Made by a program: the position numbers and the translations under genes
In this document: positions 43,323 through 54,599 of the stretch, piece by piece
Layout of the letters: the number at the start of each line of letters is the position of its first letter
How positions within the stretch are numbered: the first letter of the stretch is position 1
Source of the DNA: Galeruca laticollis
Taxonomy: Eukaryota; Arthropoda; Insecta; Coleoptera; Chrysomelidae
Assembly (NCBI GenBank): GCA_963921935.1
Contig: OY998181.1
Span: 122,098,957-122,162,956, forward strand
DNA: 64,000 bases
Direction: 5' to 3'
The notes under the pieces: generated by a model
Database searches by the model: none
Told to the model about the DNA's origin: nothing
Seen by the model: the letters and a program-made list of their open reading frames with translations, nothing else

Positions 43323-43914
43323 TTGTTTCTTTATTATTAATTTTGTATTTCTTATTGTATTGCATTTCTTATTTCTATTGTGATTGTATTTCTTATTGAT
43401 TCTGTGTTTATATTTAAAAGTTTAATAAACAATTTTATTGTACATTTGGTAGTCGTTTAATAAATTTCTACTTCATCATTCCTCTAAAATAAAATTTAGA
43501 CATTAACTGAAATTAAAGCTAATTACAGATCAATTGGGACGGTACAGATGATATTCAAATAAAATTAACTACTTTGAACTTACCAGCGACTGGGGGGGGG
43601 GGTATGTCTGGTGAAATTTTTGTTCTCTTCTATAGGGGGCGGTGGTCCAGTAAAGGTTGGAAACCACTGCTCTAGAGGCTGTCTCGTTCTCCCTCATCTT
43701 ATTTATAATTTCCGCATGACGTACCGACTGCATATTTAAATAAGGTTTAAGTGATTTTGCTTTGCTACGGCCACTTATCTTCAGCAATTGTTGTTCCGGA
43801 ATATTTGCATTAGCTGTTGATCGGTACGAGTGGTTAACTTTTTCAACTAAAGTATCATTTACTACTTTCGCAGCTGTTTCTTTAGTCCATTTGGAAATAA
43901 TATTAATACCAACA

Positions 43915-44300
43915 GGTAAGGAAATTTTGACGAAAAAGTCCAAGAAAGTTTGACGAAAAAGTCAAGAAAATTTTGACGAAAATGTCGACGAAAAAGTCGA
44001 CAAAAGTGATGACGAAAAAGTCGAGGAGAATTGGACGAAAAACTCGACGATAAAGTCGACTAGAAAGTGATGAAATTTGGACGAAAAAGTCAAGGAAATT
44101 TTGACGAAAAAGTTGACGAAAAAGTTGACGAAAAGTTGACGAAAAGTCGACGAAAAGTCGACGAAAAGTCGACGAAAAGTCGACGAAAAGTCGACGAAAA
44201 GTCGACGAAAAGTTGACGACAAGTTGACGAAAAGTTGACGAAAAGTTGACGAAAAGTTGACGAAAAGTCGACGAAAAAGTCGAGAAAATGTTGACGAAAC
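43915..44300. repeat. 11-bp minisatellite (gtcgacgaaaa)
   Basis: A run of gtcgacgaaaa/gttgacgaaaa units, regular at 11 bp from about 44105 to 44275 and more irregular (11-13 bp and longer) at 43918-44105. It lies in the Crypton-like gene between CPIRLF and the WTKETAAK block. In every frame it yields an 11-residue repeat such as FSSTFRRLFVD, so long open frames here are a by-product. Confidence 0.9.
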
Positions 44301-44895
44301 ATTTTAGGAATAATCTAATTGGACATACATCAGGCTCTACTGTATTTTGTACTAGCCATTTGCTTTCACAACATCTTTTGCCTCCTTCTTGATTGGTCTT
44401 GTTAAAAAAAGGATTATACTCTATTCTGTTAGTGAAACCTCCAAAATTATCTAATTCTTTTTTAAAGCGAAATATTGATGCAAATGCGTCTTCATTACCT
44501 CGCCATGCCAATTCTCTTGCGACAATTCTAAAGAACTTTTTCTGCAGACCTTCAGGTGTATACTCCGTCCAAACTTTTTGCTTTTCTCTGCATTGCTCTA
44601 GCGTAAAACCAACTGCTGACGCCTTTCTTTTTCCGGCATTCCTTGTAGTTGTTTTCTTTTGCAATCCTTGGCTGCCCTCGCTTCTTTAAATTCAATATCA
44701 GTAAAAGGGTTAAACTTAATATTGTACACATTGAAAAACATTTCTACAATCTGTTTCGCCGTTGAGTTCCATAAGGTTTTAATAACACATTCTTTATATT
44801 CCTTACCATCTTTTCTGCTCATATTACATGCATAATTTCGTAAAATGAAAGCGATTTCGGGAATTGTCGTATTTTGTGTTAATTTAATACCTCAA

Positions 44896-46070
44896 GTGAT
44901 TCAGTTATAGAATAAGAACAGTCGTTTTTAATATTGATATTTTTTACTAATCTCAATAGGGATATTGGGAAATATTTTGAAAAAAAAAACGCATTCACAT
45001 TGAGTAAATAGATAGATTGCGCCATCTAGCGATAAAATATTTTGGATCGTATTCTTTTGAAACAATTTTGTTATAAAAATGACTGCCGAAATTCAGAACG
45101 GTTGCCACCTTTAATGAATCACTCTAACAATATTTTTGGAAGACAACATATTTTTAATACCTTGTATATCTATTAGTATTCAAAAAGAGACATCTTTTTT
45201 CTTTGTATCGGTACATAAAATTTCAATATCAATTCACGGATAGCAGACCTGGAGGACTTTAAATTGGGATACTGTAATGAATAATAAAACATTAAAAGAT
45301 AAGATCAGGTAGGCGTGAATATGTCTACTAACAAAACTGTTGTTTTGATTGATAAGACGTCATACAGTTTCTTCATATGCAATAAAATTGTAGTGACTTA
45401 CATTTTAAGACGTGGTATACAATGCAACAATCATTTCATTCGATACATTTAAATGAACATTCAATCTCGTTTCTTTTAGACAAGAAGACGTTTTTTAGGA
45501 TGATTCAAAAATATCTCCTACTATAAACACGTCTGAAGCATGCATAAACAGAGTTAGAGATACGGTATCTAGGTAAAAGAGGACTGACCAAGTTATTTTG
45601 AGTAGAATCATGCTAGGCAATAAGTTTTGTAGAACGAGCTATTAATAGGATTTCAATATTCTAAGATACTCAAATCAAAGCCTTCCAAAACCAAAATTTT
45701 GTATGAAATCGAGAGTATGATAGACGTGTGTTTCAGTGTGAAATTTTTACAGAATCTTAATATGTAATTTATTGTTTCGACCCTTACTCTGTGGAATCTA
45801 CTCATATTACTTTTTGAAATGAACTTAAGTGTTTTTAGATAATACCACAATATATTGAAAAAATTGTAAAAATTCTAAAAAATTTGACAATGTTTCGATG
45901 ATAGTAATATCGATCTAAATGTTACGATTTTTATGTCTGATGAAGTTATATTATTAAACGTAACTGGTGTTGCTGAATCTCAAAATATTTTTTTCAGTAT
46001 GAGAACAATTTTTTTTCAAGATTAGTATATGGAGTGCTCAACATAAGCCAGATTTGACTGGGTGATATAT
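44896..46070. other. No gene; contains a decayed Penelope terminus
   Basis: Between 45774 and 45950 the minus strand carries the Penelope 3' end (gtttcgacccttactctgtg on plus, then the inverse of gaaacattgtcaaatttttt). The GAAAC...GTC half of the hammerhead remains but the CTGANGA half is lost. The rest is AT-rich with nothing recognised. Confidence 0.5.
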
Positions 46071-46127
46071 AGACGGGTGCAACGTAAACTGTAGTAACAC
46101 AATTTTTGTTCATTTTGAGATACATGT

Positions 46128-47766
46128 CATCATTATCACGTAGCGCTACAACCCTGGGTGGGTCTTGGCTGACTGTACAACTTTTTTTCCAATTTGTTCG
46201 GTCTTCCATCAACCTAGGGTCAAATGGAATGTTCATTTTCCGGAGATCTGCTTGGATGTTATCTCTCCATCGCATTCTGGGACGTCCGAGTGGTCTTTTG
46301 CCTGTGGGAATCTCCTCCCATACCAGTTTTACAAGTCTTTCGTTATTCAGTCTGTGCACGTGGCCTGCCCAGTAGTCGCTGTGATTTAATTTCTTGGACA
46401 ATATCGGCGTCGTTGTAGAGTGCTTTTAATTCGATATTGGTTCTGATCTTATACTGGTTTGTGGTGATGTCATGGTGAGGTCCGAAAATTTTTCTAAGTA
46501 TTTTTCGTTCAAAGCGTCTGAGCTTTTCTTCGTTTGCTTTGGTCATGGTCCACGTTTCGCATCCGTATGTTATTACAGGTCTGACGATGGATTTATAGAT
46601 TTTGATCTTTGAACTTCTTGTGAGATTTTTTGATTTTATGAGCTTATTCAGTGCAAATAGACAGCGGTTTGCAGATTGGATTCTGTCTTTTATTTCTTCG
46701 GTAACATCGTTGTCCGCTGTGATTACAGCCCCCAGATACTTAAAACGTTGTACTCTCTCGAAATTAAAGGTGTTGATCGTCACATTTTGTCCTATTCTGT
46801 CTCTTTGTGTCGTTCTATTTATACACATATATTTCGTCTTCTCTTCATTTATATTTCGTCTTCTCTTCATTAATCTTCAGCCCTACTTCACTTGTTGCTC
46901 TTTCCACCTTGTTGAAAATGTCTTTCGTGGATAGGATGGAGTCTCCAACTAGATCTATGTCATCTGCATATGCGAGTAACAGCTTGGGACCTTGAACCGA
47001 TAGCAATTCTGTTTTTATTTCGGCCGACCTCATGGCTTTCTCTAATACAAGGTTAAAAAGTAGTGGAGATAACGCATCACCCTGTTTAAGTCCACTGTTG
47101 ATTTCAAAGCTGCCAGACAGTTTATTATTTACACGTACTTTAGATATTCCACCCTCCATACAGACTTTGGTCATCCGAATGAGTTTCTTTGGTATTGAGA
47201 ACTCAGCCATGACATTCCATACTTGGCTTCTTTCTACGCTATCATATGCCTGTCGAAAGTCTATGAAAAGATTGTGTATGGGTCTGTTATACTCCCATCA
47301 CTTTTCTAGAAGTTGTCTCAGCGTGAATAGTTGATCTATTGTTGATCTGTTTGCCCTAAACCCGGCTTGATATTCGCCTAGGACATTTTCAGCATAAGGG
47401 ATTAGTCTACTAAGAATGATGTTTGAGAGGGTTTTATATGCCGTGTTTAGGAGTGAGATTCCTCTATAATTCGCGCATCTTGTTTTGTCCCCTTTCTTGT
47501 GGATGGGCACTATTATGTTTTCCTTCCATCGTGCTGGTATCCTTTCTTCTAACCATATGTGCGTTATTAGCTGGTGGATTTGGCGATGTAGTGCGTCTCC
47601 CCCATATTTCAGAAGTTCTGCTGGTATCTCGTCCGTACCCGGCGCTTTGTGATTTTTCAGCTTATTTAAGGCCTTTTGGGTTTCTTCAAAGGAGGGATTT
47701 TTGACGGGCATGTCCGCTGTGATATAGATCTCTTCTTTGTGCTGTTCTTCCTGTATGATATTTACA
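46128..47766 (-). mobile_element. RTE-clade retrotransposon, 5'-truncated, with TSD
   Basis: agatacatgt flanks the insertion on both sides (46118-46127 and 47767-47776), a 10-bp duplication. The minus strand carries an RTE reverse transcriptase; the endonuclease is missing through 5' truncation, the usual result of incomplete reverse transcription. It lies near the left end of the transposon at 46071. Confidence 0.85.
46150..47766 (-). pseudogene. RTE reverse transcriptase
   Basis: The frame from 47766 reads KNHKAPGTDEIPAELLKYGG, ENIIVPIHKKGDKTRCANYR, GISLLNTAYKTLSNIILSRL and GEYQAGFRANRSTIDQLF. TGA at 47298-47300 is followed in the same frame by HNLFIDFRQAYDSVERSQVW (motif A), GLKQGDALSPLLFNLVLEKA and LLLAYADDIDLVGDS (motif C). 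A roughly 22-bp direct duplication near 46830-46870 then shifts frame. The C-terminus includes RFKYLGAVITADNDVTEEIK, VRPVITYGCETWTM and, after a shift, GKRPLGRPRMRWRDNI. These blocks are classic RTE. Confidence 0.9.
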
Positions 47767-48032
47767 AGATACATGTGAATAATTTTAAATTTATTTGTTA
47801 TATTCTAAAGAATAAAGTCGTTAGTCATATTATCCTTGAAATAAGCAACCCACAAAACACCTAAGATATGCAGTAATTCTATTCCAGTCAACGCGCATCA
47901 ACGAAAACTGCAGTATATCAAGTTACAATAGTTTTCGCCGGAAACATTTGCGGAAGAGTCCATAGTAACTTGACTTTCGAACGTTTGTGATAAGTCTGGT
48001 GTGTGATATTAAACAAAAAACTTCGTTCAAAA

Positions 48033-50640
48033 ATGAGTAAAAAAAGTAAACTAATATTAAAAAATGCTATAAGGATCGTTGAGGAAAATCAAGGTTAGTT
48101 TTACGATTAACATAAAGTTAAGGCAAATTTAGTTTATGAGTATTTTATTTTAGACTATCACTCCATGTCCCAGGTTCACCAGGAACCTAATGCAGTGTTA
48201 TGTAATGAGGTTCATCCAGCTGAAAAACAGGTTCTCAAACCAAAAAGTGTGTCTACATTGGATCCAACTATAAAAAGCCCTCTAGTTAATGATAAAGATG
48301 AAAATAAAACGGATAATTCGAACTCTAATCCAATAGAAGGTAAGTTTTACGATTAACATAAAGTTAAGACAAATTCAGTTTATGAGTATTTTATTTTAGA
48401 ATCTCGCTCTATGTCCCCGGTTCACCAGGAACCTAATGCAGTGTTATGTAATGGGGTTCATTTGGCTGAAAAACAGGTTTTTAAACCAAAAAGTGCGTCT
48501 ACATTGGACCCAATTATAAAAAGCTCTCTAGTTAATGATAAAATGAAAATGAATTGGAGTGAGATTCGAATTCTAAGCCGATAGCTACTGAACTTGATCC
48601 CCAAATTCCACTATGTACCGCTTCAACTTCATCTGCAAATAATTCAGTTAATAATTATTTCTCCGAGGAAAGCGATGAAGATCCATTTAAAGACAACTCT
48701 GATACTGATCCAAATTATGATCCTACTGAGGATGAAGAAGAGTCAGATAATGCTGAGGATAATGCTAATTCTGAATACGAAGCTCCTGCTCCAAGGGAAC
48801 CGTTGGGTGAACTTAATAATAGAAACAAAGAGAGCAAAAATATTAAAAGGAAAATAAAGAGTGCTGCCAGAAGCAATGTTAGAAAAAGGTCAAGAAATGT
48901 TTTAGATTGGATTGATACGAAAACAAAAAGATTATTAAATCAAGGTGTTGAGCATAGGAATAGAAAAGAAAAAATTATTAAAGAAAGAAAAATGGGTACA
49001 GCATGCAAACATAAGTGTAGAATGAAGTGTCAAACGAAAATTAATGAAGAAAAAAGACAATCGATTTTTAAAGAATTCTGGTCTATGGCTGATCATACAA
49101 GACAATGGGATTTTATAGCCAGGTATGTGAAAGAAATTAAGAGAAGCAGGTTACGATTGGTGCAGGGTCAATATCCAGAAGGCTAAATTCCAGAAATTAC
49201 TCGTTTAAAATTAATGAAGAAGAGATAAAGGTATGTAAATCCATGTTTTTGAATACTCTTGGCGTCTCAGAAACATGGGTGACAACCGCTCCTTCAAAAA
49301 TGAAAGGCTCAAGCACAATAACTGCTGACCAACGAGTAAAGCACGATAATAGACCAGAAAGAATCAAAGAAGTCATTAAAAATAGTGTACGAAATCATAT
49401 TAAAATGTTTCCCATCGTTCCTTCACATTATGTGCGCAATGATTAAAAAAAATGTATTTGAAAGAAGGTCTAAACATACAAAAAATGTACAGGCTCTACA
49501 CTGAGTACTGCACAGATGCTCAGATCATCGAAAAGGCAACAATCAGACACTATCGCGATATACTTAATCAGGGGTTCAATATAAGTTTAAACCAAAGAAA
49601 GACCAGTGCGAATTTTGTTCGGTTTATAGCCTATCGGATGATAAAAAGAAATTAGAAATAAAAACTGAATACGATACTCATATAAAAAACAAAACACTGG
49701 CTAGAGAGTTAAAAGATGTTGACAAAATGATTGCTACAGCTGACAAAACAGTATGTGTGGCATGTTTTGACTTACAAAAAGTATTGGCTACTCCCCAGTC
49801 CAACGTCAGTGACTTCTACTACAAAAGTAAATATTCAACTTACAATTTTACGGTTTTTGATGTAGGAAACAATAATGGATTTTGTTATGTCTGGCACCAA
49901 AAGATATCAAAAAGAGGTCCATGTGAGATTGCAAGCTGTTTATTAAAGTTCATTCCAACACAAAAGGAAAAAGGTGTAAAATCTATAATATTTTATTCAG
50001 ATAATTGTGGGGGCCAGAACCGAAATAAGTTTCTGTTTTCTATGTTTTCATTGGCATCTACTACTTATCAGATTGACATTACCCATAGGTTCCTTGAAAA
50101 AGGTCACACCCAAAATGAGGGCGATAGTATGCATGCTGTTATAGAAAATACCAAGAAGCGCCAGTCAGTTCTCTATGTACCTGAGCAATATGGGTAAAAT
50201 TAATCAGAATGGCAAAAGTAACAGGACAAATTTATAATGTAACCGAAATGTATGAAAACGATTTTTTTAATTTCAAGGACATCACAGATATTCAAAGCTG
50301 GAAAATCGACGAAAAGAAAAAGGCCTTCAAAATAAGCAAGATAAGGGGAGTTTCTGTGCCGGCGACCGTATTTTTTAAATATGAATACAATTCAGCTGAT
50401 AGCGAAATTTCAAAGATACGTTTTTTGGAATCAGAGAAAAAAGGGAAGACCACCAAAGGCTAATAATTGCAATATTTTACCAAAAAATTTAAAGAGACTT
50501 TACAACGCTGAACTCAGGAAGAAAAAAGTTAAAAGGGCTATTGTGGCTCTATGATAAAAACAAAATTCCAACAATGTATCACCAATTTTATAGAAGCCTG
50601 AAATTCAAAAAAGCCAGTGAAGGTGGAGAATCAGAATATT
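48033..50640 (+). pseudogene. DDE-like transposase gene, same family as 15161-16670
   Basis: Exon 1 (48033-48093) starts MSKKSKLILKNAIRIVEEN. Introns lie at 48094-48153 and 48340-48399, both GT-AG. An acidic region (DPNYDPTEDEEESDNAED, after a 1-bp loss near 48541) is followed by a basic part, ACKHKCRMKCQTKINEEKRQ, FWSMADHTRQWDFIARY, YRLYTEYCTDAQI and ACFDLQKVLATPQSNVSDFY. Then FYSDNCGGQNRNKFLF and ITHRFLEKGHTQNEGDSMHA, which carry candidate catalytic Asp and Glu, and a C-terminal IPTMYHQFYRSLKFKK. Several stops and shifts (49186, 49446, 49620, 50197). The superfamily is not certain; Sola-type is one possibility. Confidence 0.65.
48094..48585 (+). repeat. 246-bp intron+exon tandem duplication
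   Basis: Intron 1 plus exon 2 (from 48094) is repeated as intron 2 plus exon 3 (from 48340); the offset is 246 bp, exactly 82 codons. Splice donors, acceptors and the encoded HQEPNAVLCNEVHPAEKQV / HQEPNAVLCNGVHLAEKQV correspond. About 8-10% divergence by eye. Because the phase is kept, the duplication was in frame when it formed. Confidence 0.85.
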
Positions 50641-51370
50641 AAGAGTTCAACGATAATTAAATAGGTTTAAAAATAGTGTGTTTTGTGTCATGCTATTTCT
50701 TACTAGGTACCTAAATGCGTTTTTTATTCTCTTAACCTTAGAAAATAGTTTAAAACTTGTGGATTAATTTGTGAGTATGATTTACAATGTACACTGATGT
50801 AATACTTAAAATATACCAACAATTCTTAAGTACTTATTTCATTTAATTTTTCCTATTTTCGAAAGTAAACTGTAGTAACTCACTCAAAATACTATTTGGC
50901 TATTTTACCTCAAAAACTTTTTTGGCAGTTGATTCTTCCTCTAATTAACATATTTTTAATAAATAAATGACATACGTTGCTTTGAAATTTTGTCATCCAT
51001 TTAAACATTGAAACTGTTCTCACGCAAAAGTATAAATACTGAGTTACTACAGTTTTCGTTGCACCCGTCGGTATGAAAGATGCGGTAACAAACGTAGATA
51101 CATGCAGATACATTGAACATTTGCTATAAATTGTGTAATGCATTTTTTCTTATTTAAGCCGCTCCAACAATTCTACAGTGTTTCCAGTCGTCTCCAATTC
51201 ACGTTCTTCCTGTTCCCGTCGCAAATCGCTGAATTTTAAAACATATTTTTTAGACATTTTTACTCACTATTTATCTGTACAATCCCACACCTATATACCA
51301 ATGTAACATTTATTTATTTTCCTTTAAAAGTTTATTCTAATTTATATTCACTATCACAACACTACTTATA

Positions 51371-53089
51371 CAGTGCTATTCAAAAGTCCCCTCCCCCCTC
51401 GTATCTTTTGAACGGCTACACTTACATTAATAAAATTTGGAGGGTGAAAATAAAGTGTTGTAAACTTCTCTACGAATTGCAACAGGTGACGTAATAGTAA
51501 TAGATGACGTCACAGTGCTACTCTAGCCAATAATTTTAAATAGGACTTATGGCAAGTGATATCTCGTTTGAAAGGCACTGACATTGGCTAAATAGCCATA
51601 TTAATTTTGTTTGGGTTTAAATTAATTTGGACGGATAAATTAAATAAATACCAAAATTATTGAAATTATTTTTTTAAATTTAATTAATCAAATATCAACA
51701 ATGGATTCTTATAGCAAGTGTTCGAAATGTGCTCCGTCTAGTTCCTAACAGTAATACATCCTATTAGTAAACTCATGTCGTACTCGTTCGAATGTGTCAG
51801 CTGAAATAGCATTGCATTCTTCAGTAATTCTTTTTTTCAAAACGCCAATGCTATCTGGTGCCGTAGTATGAACCTTGGATTTCAAGTACCCCCATAGAAA
51901 AAAATCTAATGGTGTCAGATCTGGTGACCGAGGTGGCCATTCTATAGGACCTCGCCGGCCGATCCATCTACCTCGATATTCTTCATCCAGGTAACGTCTT
52001 ACTGCACCATAATAATGTGCAGGAGCACCATCTTGTTGAAATGTTATTTCCAGTTGGCCGAATTCATCTTGATTATCTTCAAGAATTAACGGCTCAATTG
52101 CATTTTGTAACATCTCCAGATACAATTCAACGCTTTAATTTGAAATTAGAAAAACAGGACCAACTATGTGGTTTCCCAAAATACCTGCCCAAACATTGAC
52201 TTTTTCTGGAAATTGGGTGTGTTGTTCACGAAAGGTGTGAGGATTTGTGTCACTCCAATACCTTACATTTTGTGTATTCACATTTCCATTGAGGCAAAAA
52301 GTACTTTCGTCACTAAAACAAATTGCTTTTGTGTAATGTGGGTTATGACTAATTTTATTTGTCATACATTCACAGAATTCGAGTCTTCTGTCGGGGTCGT
52401 CATCCGAAAGGTGGTGCACCATTTTTAACTTGTATGGATAGAATTTATTTTTAGCCAACACTCTCTGTACTGTACTTTTACTTACTTCACAGATAGACGC
52501 AACTTTAGTTGAAGAGGAAGTAGGGTTTACTACCATTTCAGCAACTATATCAATTTTTTTATCATCACTAAATGTTGGTCGACCAGATCGTTTGGCATCT
52601 TGAACACTGTTGCTTCAAACTTGTGAAGAAGCTCCCTCAAATAAGTTCTCGAGATATGGCGATCTGGGTATCTCTCATTAAATAAACGTTCCGCTTCATG
52701 GAGATTACTGTCAGGAACTAGACGGAGCACATTTCGAACACTTGCTATAAGAATCCATTGTTGATATTTGATTAATTAAATTTAAAAAAATAATTTCCAT
52801 AATTTTGGTATTTATTTAATTTATCCGTCAGAATCAATTTAAACCCAAACAAAATTAATATGGCTATGTAGCCAATGTCAATGCCTTTCAAACGAGATAT
52901 CACTTGCCATAAGGTCCTATTTAAAATTATTGGCCAGAGTTGCACTGTGACGTAATCTATTAGTATTACGTCACCTGTTACCATTCGTAGAGAAGTTTAC
53001 AACACTTTATTTTCACCCTCCAAATTTTATTAATGTAAGTGTAGTCGTTCAAAAGATACGAGGGGGGAGGGGACTTTTGAATAGCACTG
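51371..53089 (-). mobile_element. mariner/Tc1-type transposon with ~380-bp inverted repeats
   Basis: Ends start cagtgctattcaaaagtccc and are flanked by TA (51369-51370 and 53090-53091). The inverted repeats run 51371 to about 51756 and about 52705-53089, including ttggagggtgaaaataaagt, a run of gacgtaatagta and atggattcttatagcaagtg. They are so long that they enter the first codons of the transposase. Length 1,719 bp. The two arms differ by only scattered changes. Confidence 0.92.
51750..52760 (-). pseudogene. mariner/Tc1-type transposase with DUF4817-like HTH
   Basis: Minus strand from the right repeat: VLRLVPDSNLHEAERLFNER, YPDRHISRTYLRELLHKFE, then, after frame changes near 52620 and 52545, ASICEVSKSTVQRVLAKN, KMVHHLSDDDPDRRLEF, AICFSDESTFCLNGNVN (first Asp), VWAGILGNHIVGPVF, ITFQQDGAPAHYYG (second Asp) and RSPDLTPLDFFLWGYLK (third Asp). 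A stop lies at 52135. Same group as the transposase at 25361. About 330 residues in total, as expected. Confidence 0.85.
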
Positions 53090-53091
53090 TA

Positions 53092-54308
53092 TAAAAACCC
53101 TAATAAATTAAATTATCTTGACACTTTACTACTTTAGTACTGAACTGCACTGTTTTAGACCCTATTCGAACATTCTCTATTTTTTCAATTTTTCTACGCC
53201 AATCATTGACATCGCATCTTGAAATTTCTAGAGACTGTCACTTCTGATAAATAAGAACTTGTGTTTTTGTCACGAAATACTCCATGTCATTAATTAGTTC
53301 GTAAATGTGACAGTGTTGGAAGTTAATTCAATTTCTTCTCTGTTTTTGTCGGTTCGATATTTCTAATATAAAAATGAGTTATTTTATGATGGTGATTTAG
53401 TAATTATAAATAAAAGACATGAACCGAAATTGAAAAATCTAATCACACGATGGTTTTGTTCGAGGAAAGTAAAAGGTCATTTCCGAAGTAACATTTGCGT
53501 AGAAACCGAATTCATGATCAGACTTGGCCCATCACGTCAAAATTTTGAGGTATCTGAGATTATGTACCTAAAAATAGCGTTTTTGGCAACTTATGAAATT
53601 ATGTAGAGAAGGCTCAAAAGTTTTAAAAGTTTTTGGGCTGTTTAATAACATTAGAACACATTACACAATTTCAGAGGCATTTCCATTCAACTCATTCAAG
53701 TTACACTCATTTCTATTGTGTATTTTATCTTGAAAACTTGTATTTAGATATTTCTGGGGTTGTTGGATACGAATATAAAGTTTTAAAACTGTAATTTTAA
53801 TTCCGATTATGGCGGTTTCGACCTCAGCGCACAAACACCAAGGTAAGATCAAACAAAGATTCCAGCCACCTAAGACAGTAACGATATATCGAAAATACGG
53901 AACATAACGATATATCCATTAAAAAAAAACTCAATACATACATATTCAGCAATTTACGAACAGTGTGACTTGTGTTCGAAATTACAGCTTACTGCAAGTT
54001 AACCCTATATTGCATAGCGTTACTTAAAATCAGTGTTAAAACTTAAACGGAAATTCTGTCAAGCATTAAATCGTTTCAAAGTTGCACACCGTTGCTTGGA
54101 AAACACAGATATGTCAGCAAAATCAAAAACAATGCGCGCTAGGTGTCACTGTAATACATTATTGGACACATTCCTTTCGTTGTTGCCGACCGCACTGATT
54201 GTTGTTGTGTTTTGGTACTAGGATGCTGTTTCCAGTAGTTTATAAGAAAATAAATGAATGTTTGAAAAGTAGTGACATATACAAGATAAAAAGGTACGAT
54301 TTAGAGCA
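53092..54308. other. No gene recognised
   Basis: AT-rich sequence. The 62-residue frame at 54033-54221 and the 63-residue frame at 53661-53852 show no domain and are taken as chance. Confidence 0.4.
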
Positions 54309-54318
54309 TTTTATCAAT

Positions 54319-54455
54319 GAAATTAACTGTCTCGACCCTTACTTCGTGGAATCTACTCATATTAGTGTTTAAAAAGAAACTTACTGTTTCCAGCTAATTT
54401 TTCAATATATTGTGGAATTAGCTAGAAACAGTAAGTTTAATTTAAAACACTAACG
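54319..54455. mobile_element. 137-bp Penelope-derived hairpin element, copy 2
   Basis: Same layout as 42333-42470: gaaattaactgtctcgaccc at the start, a hairpin with arms gtttaaaaagaaacttactg and inverse, ending acactaacg. Flanking ttttatcaat is repeated (54309-54318 and 54456-54465), a 10-bp duplication. Compared with copy 1, paired positions in the two arms have changed together (ctcacgg/ccgtgag against cttactg/cagtaag). Confidence 0.75.
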
Positions 54456-54599
54456 TTTTATCAATATTTTTTTTCATTAAAACAGTAAATATCGGTAAAT
54501 AAAGTTGACGTTGCTTTGAATGAACGTTGTGCACTAAGAACTGCCGCCAATAAGCGCGAAAACTTTTTATGACGGGAAACAACCTAAAAACGTAAAAAT

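Larger units (their letters stand above)
40915..43669 (+). mobile_element. hAT DNA transposon with 8-bp TSD
   Basis: Ends read cattggttcccaacg (left) and, reversed, cagtggtttccaacc (right), the hAT consensus start. Both sides are flanked by ctctagag (40907-40914 and 43670-43677), an 8-bp duplication that is itself palindromic. Length is 2,755 bp. It lies in the Crypton-like gene. Confidence 0.92.
40872..44895 (-). pseudogene. Crypton-like tyrosine recombinase gene, interrupted
   Basis: Minus strand from about 44895: ILRNYACNMSRKDGKEYKEC, IEFKEARAAKDCKRKQLQ, FFRIVARELAWRGNED (first Arg), YNPFFNKTNQEGGKRCCESK and VEPDVCPIRLF. An 11-bp minisatellite (43915-44300) follows. Beyond it come IISKWTKETAAKVV, NHSYRSTANANIPEQQLLKI (H..R box) and KSLKPYLNM (catalytic Tyr). 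The usual TGH reads SGR, losing one His. A hAT element sits after ENETASR; beyond it GIEPTSKTVSE ends at a GTAATC donor (about 40871). Architecture matches Crypton/KIAA1958-type recombinases. Whether TE or domesticated is unclear; it is now broken. Confidence 0.65.
46071..51073 (+). mobile_element. DNA-transposon candidate with transposase-like gene and inverted ends
   Basis: The left end (46071, gacgggtgcaacgtaaactg tagtaac) matches the inverse of the right end (about 51041-51073, ...gttactacagttttcgttgcacccgtc). Internal cgaaaactg/aaactgtagtaac motifs recur near 47893 and 50869. The gene at 48033-50640 lies inside. An RTE retroelement (46128-47766, 10-bp TSD) inserted close to the left end. 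No target duplication of the whole could be fixed, so the boundaries are moderately secure. Confidence 0.6.

Noticed and set aside
43903..44664. Long minus-strand frames with FSSTFRRLFVD-type repeats that look like a repetitive protein
   Set aside because: They arise from the 11-bp minisatellite, which keeps all frames open; no support for a real repetitive protein.
45910..45960. CTGATGAAG at about 45940 as another hammerhead
   Set aside because: No stem II plus GAAA follows at the right distance; only the inverse GAAAC...GTC half at 45870-45880 is Penelope-derived.
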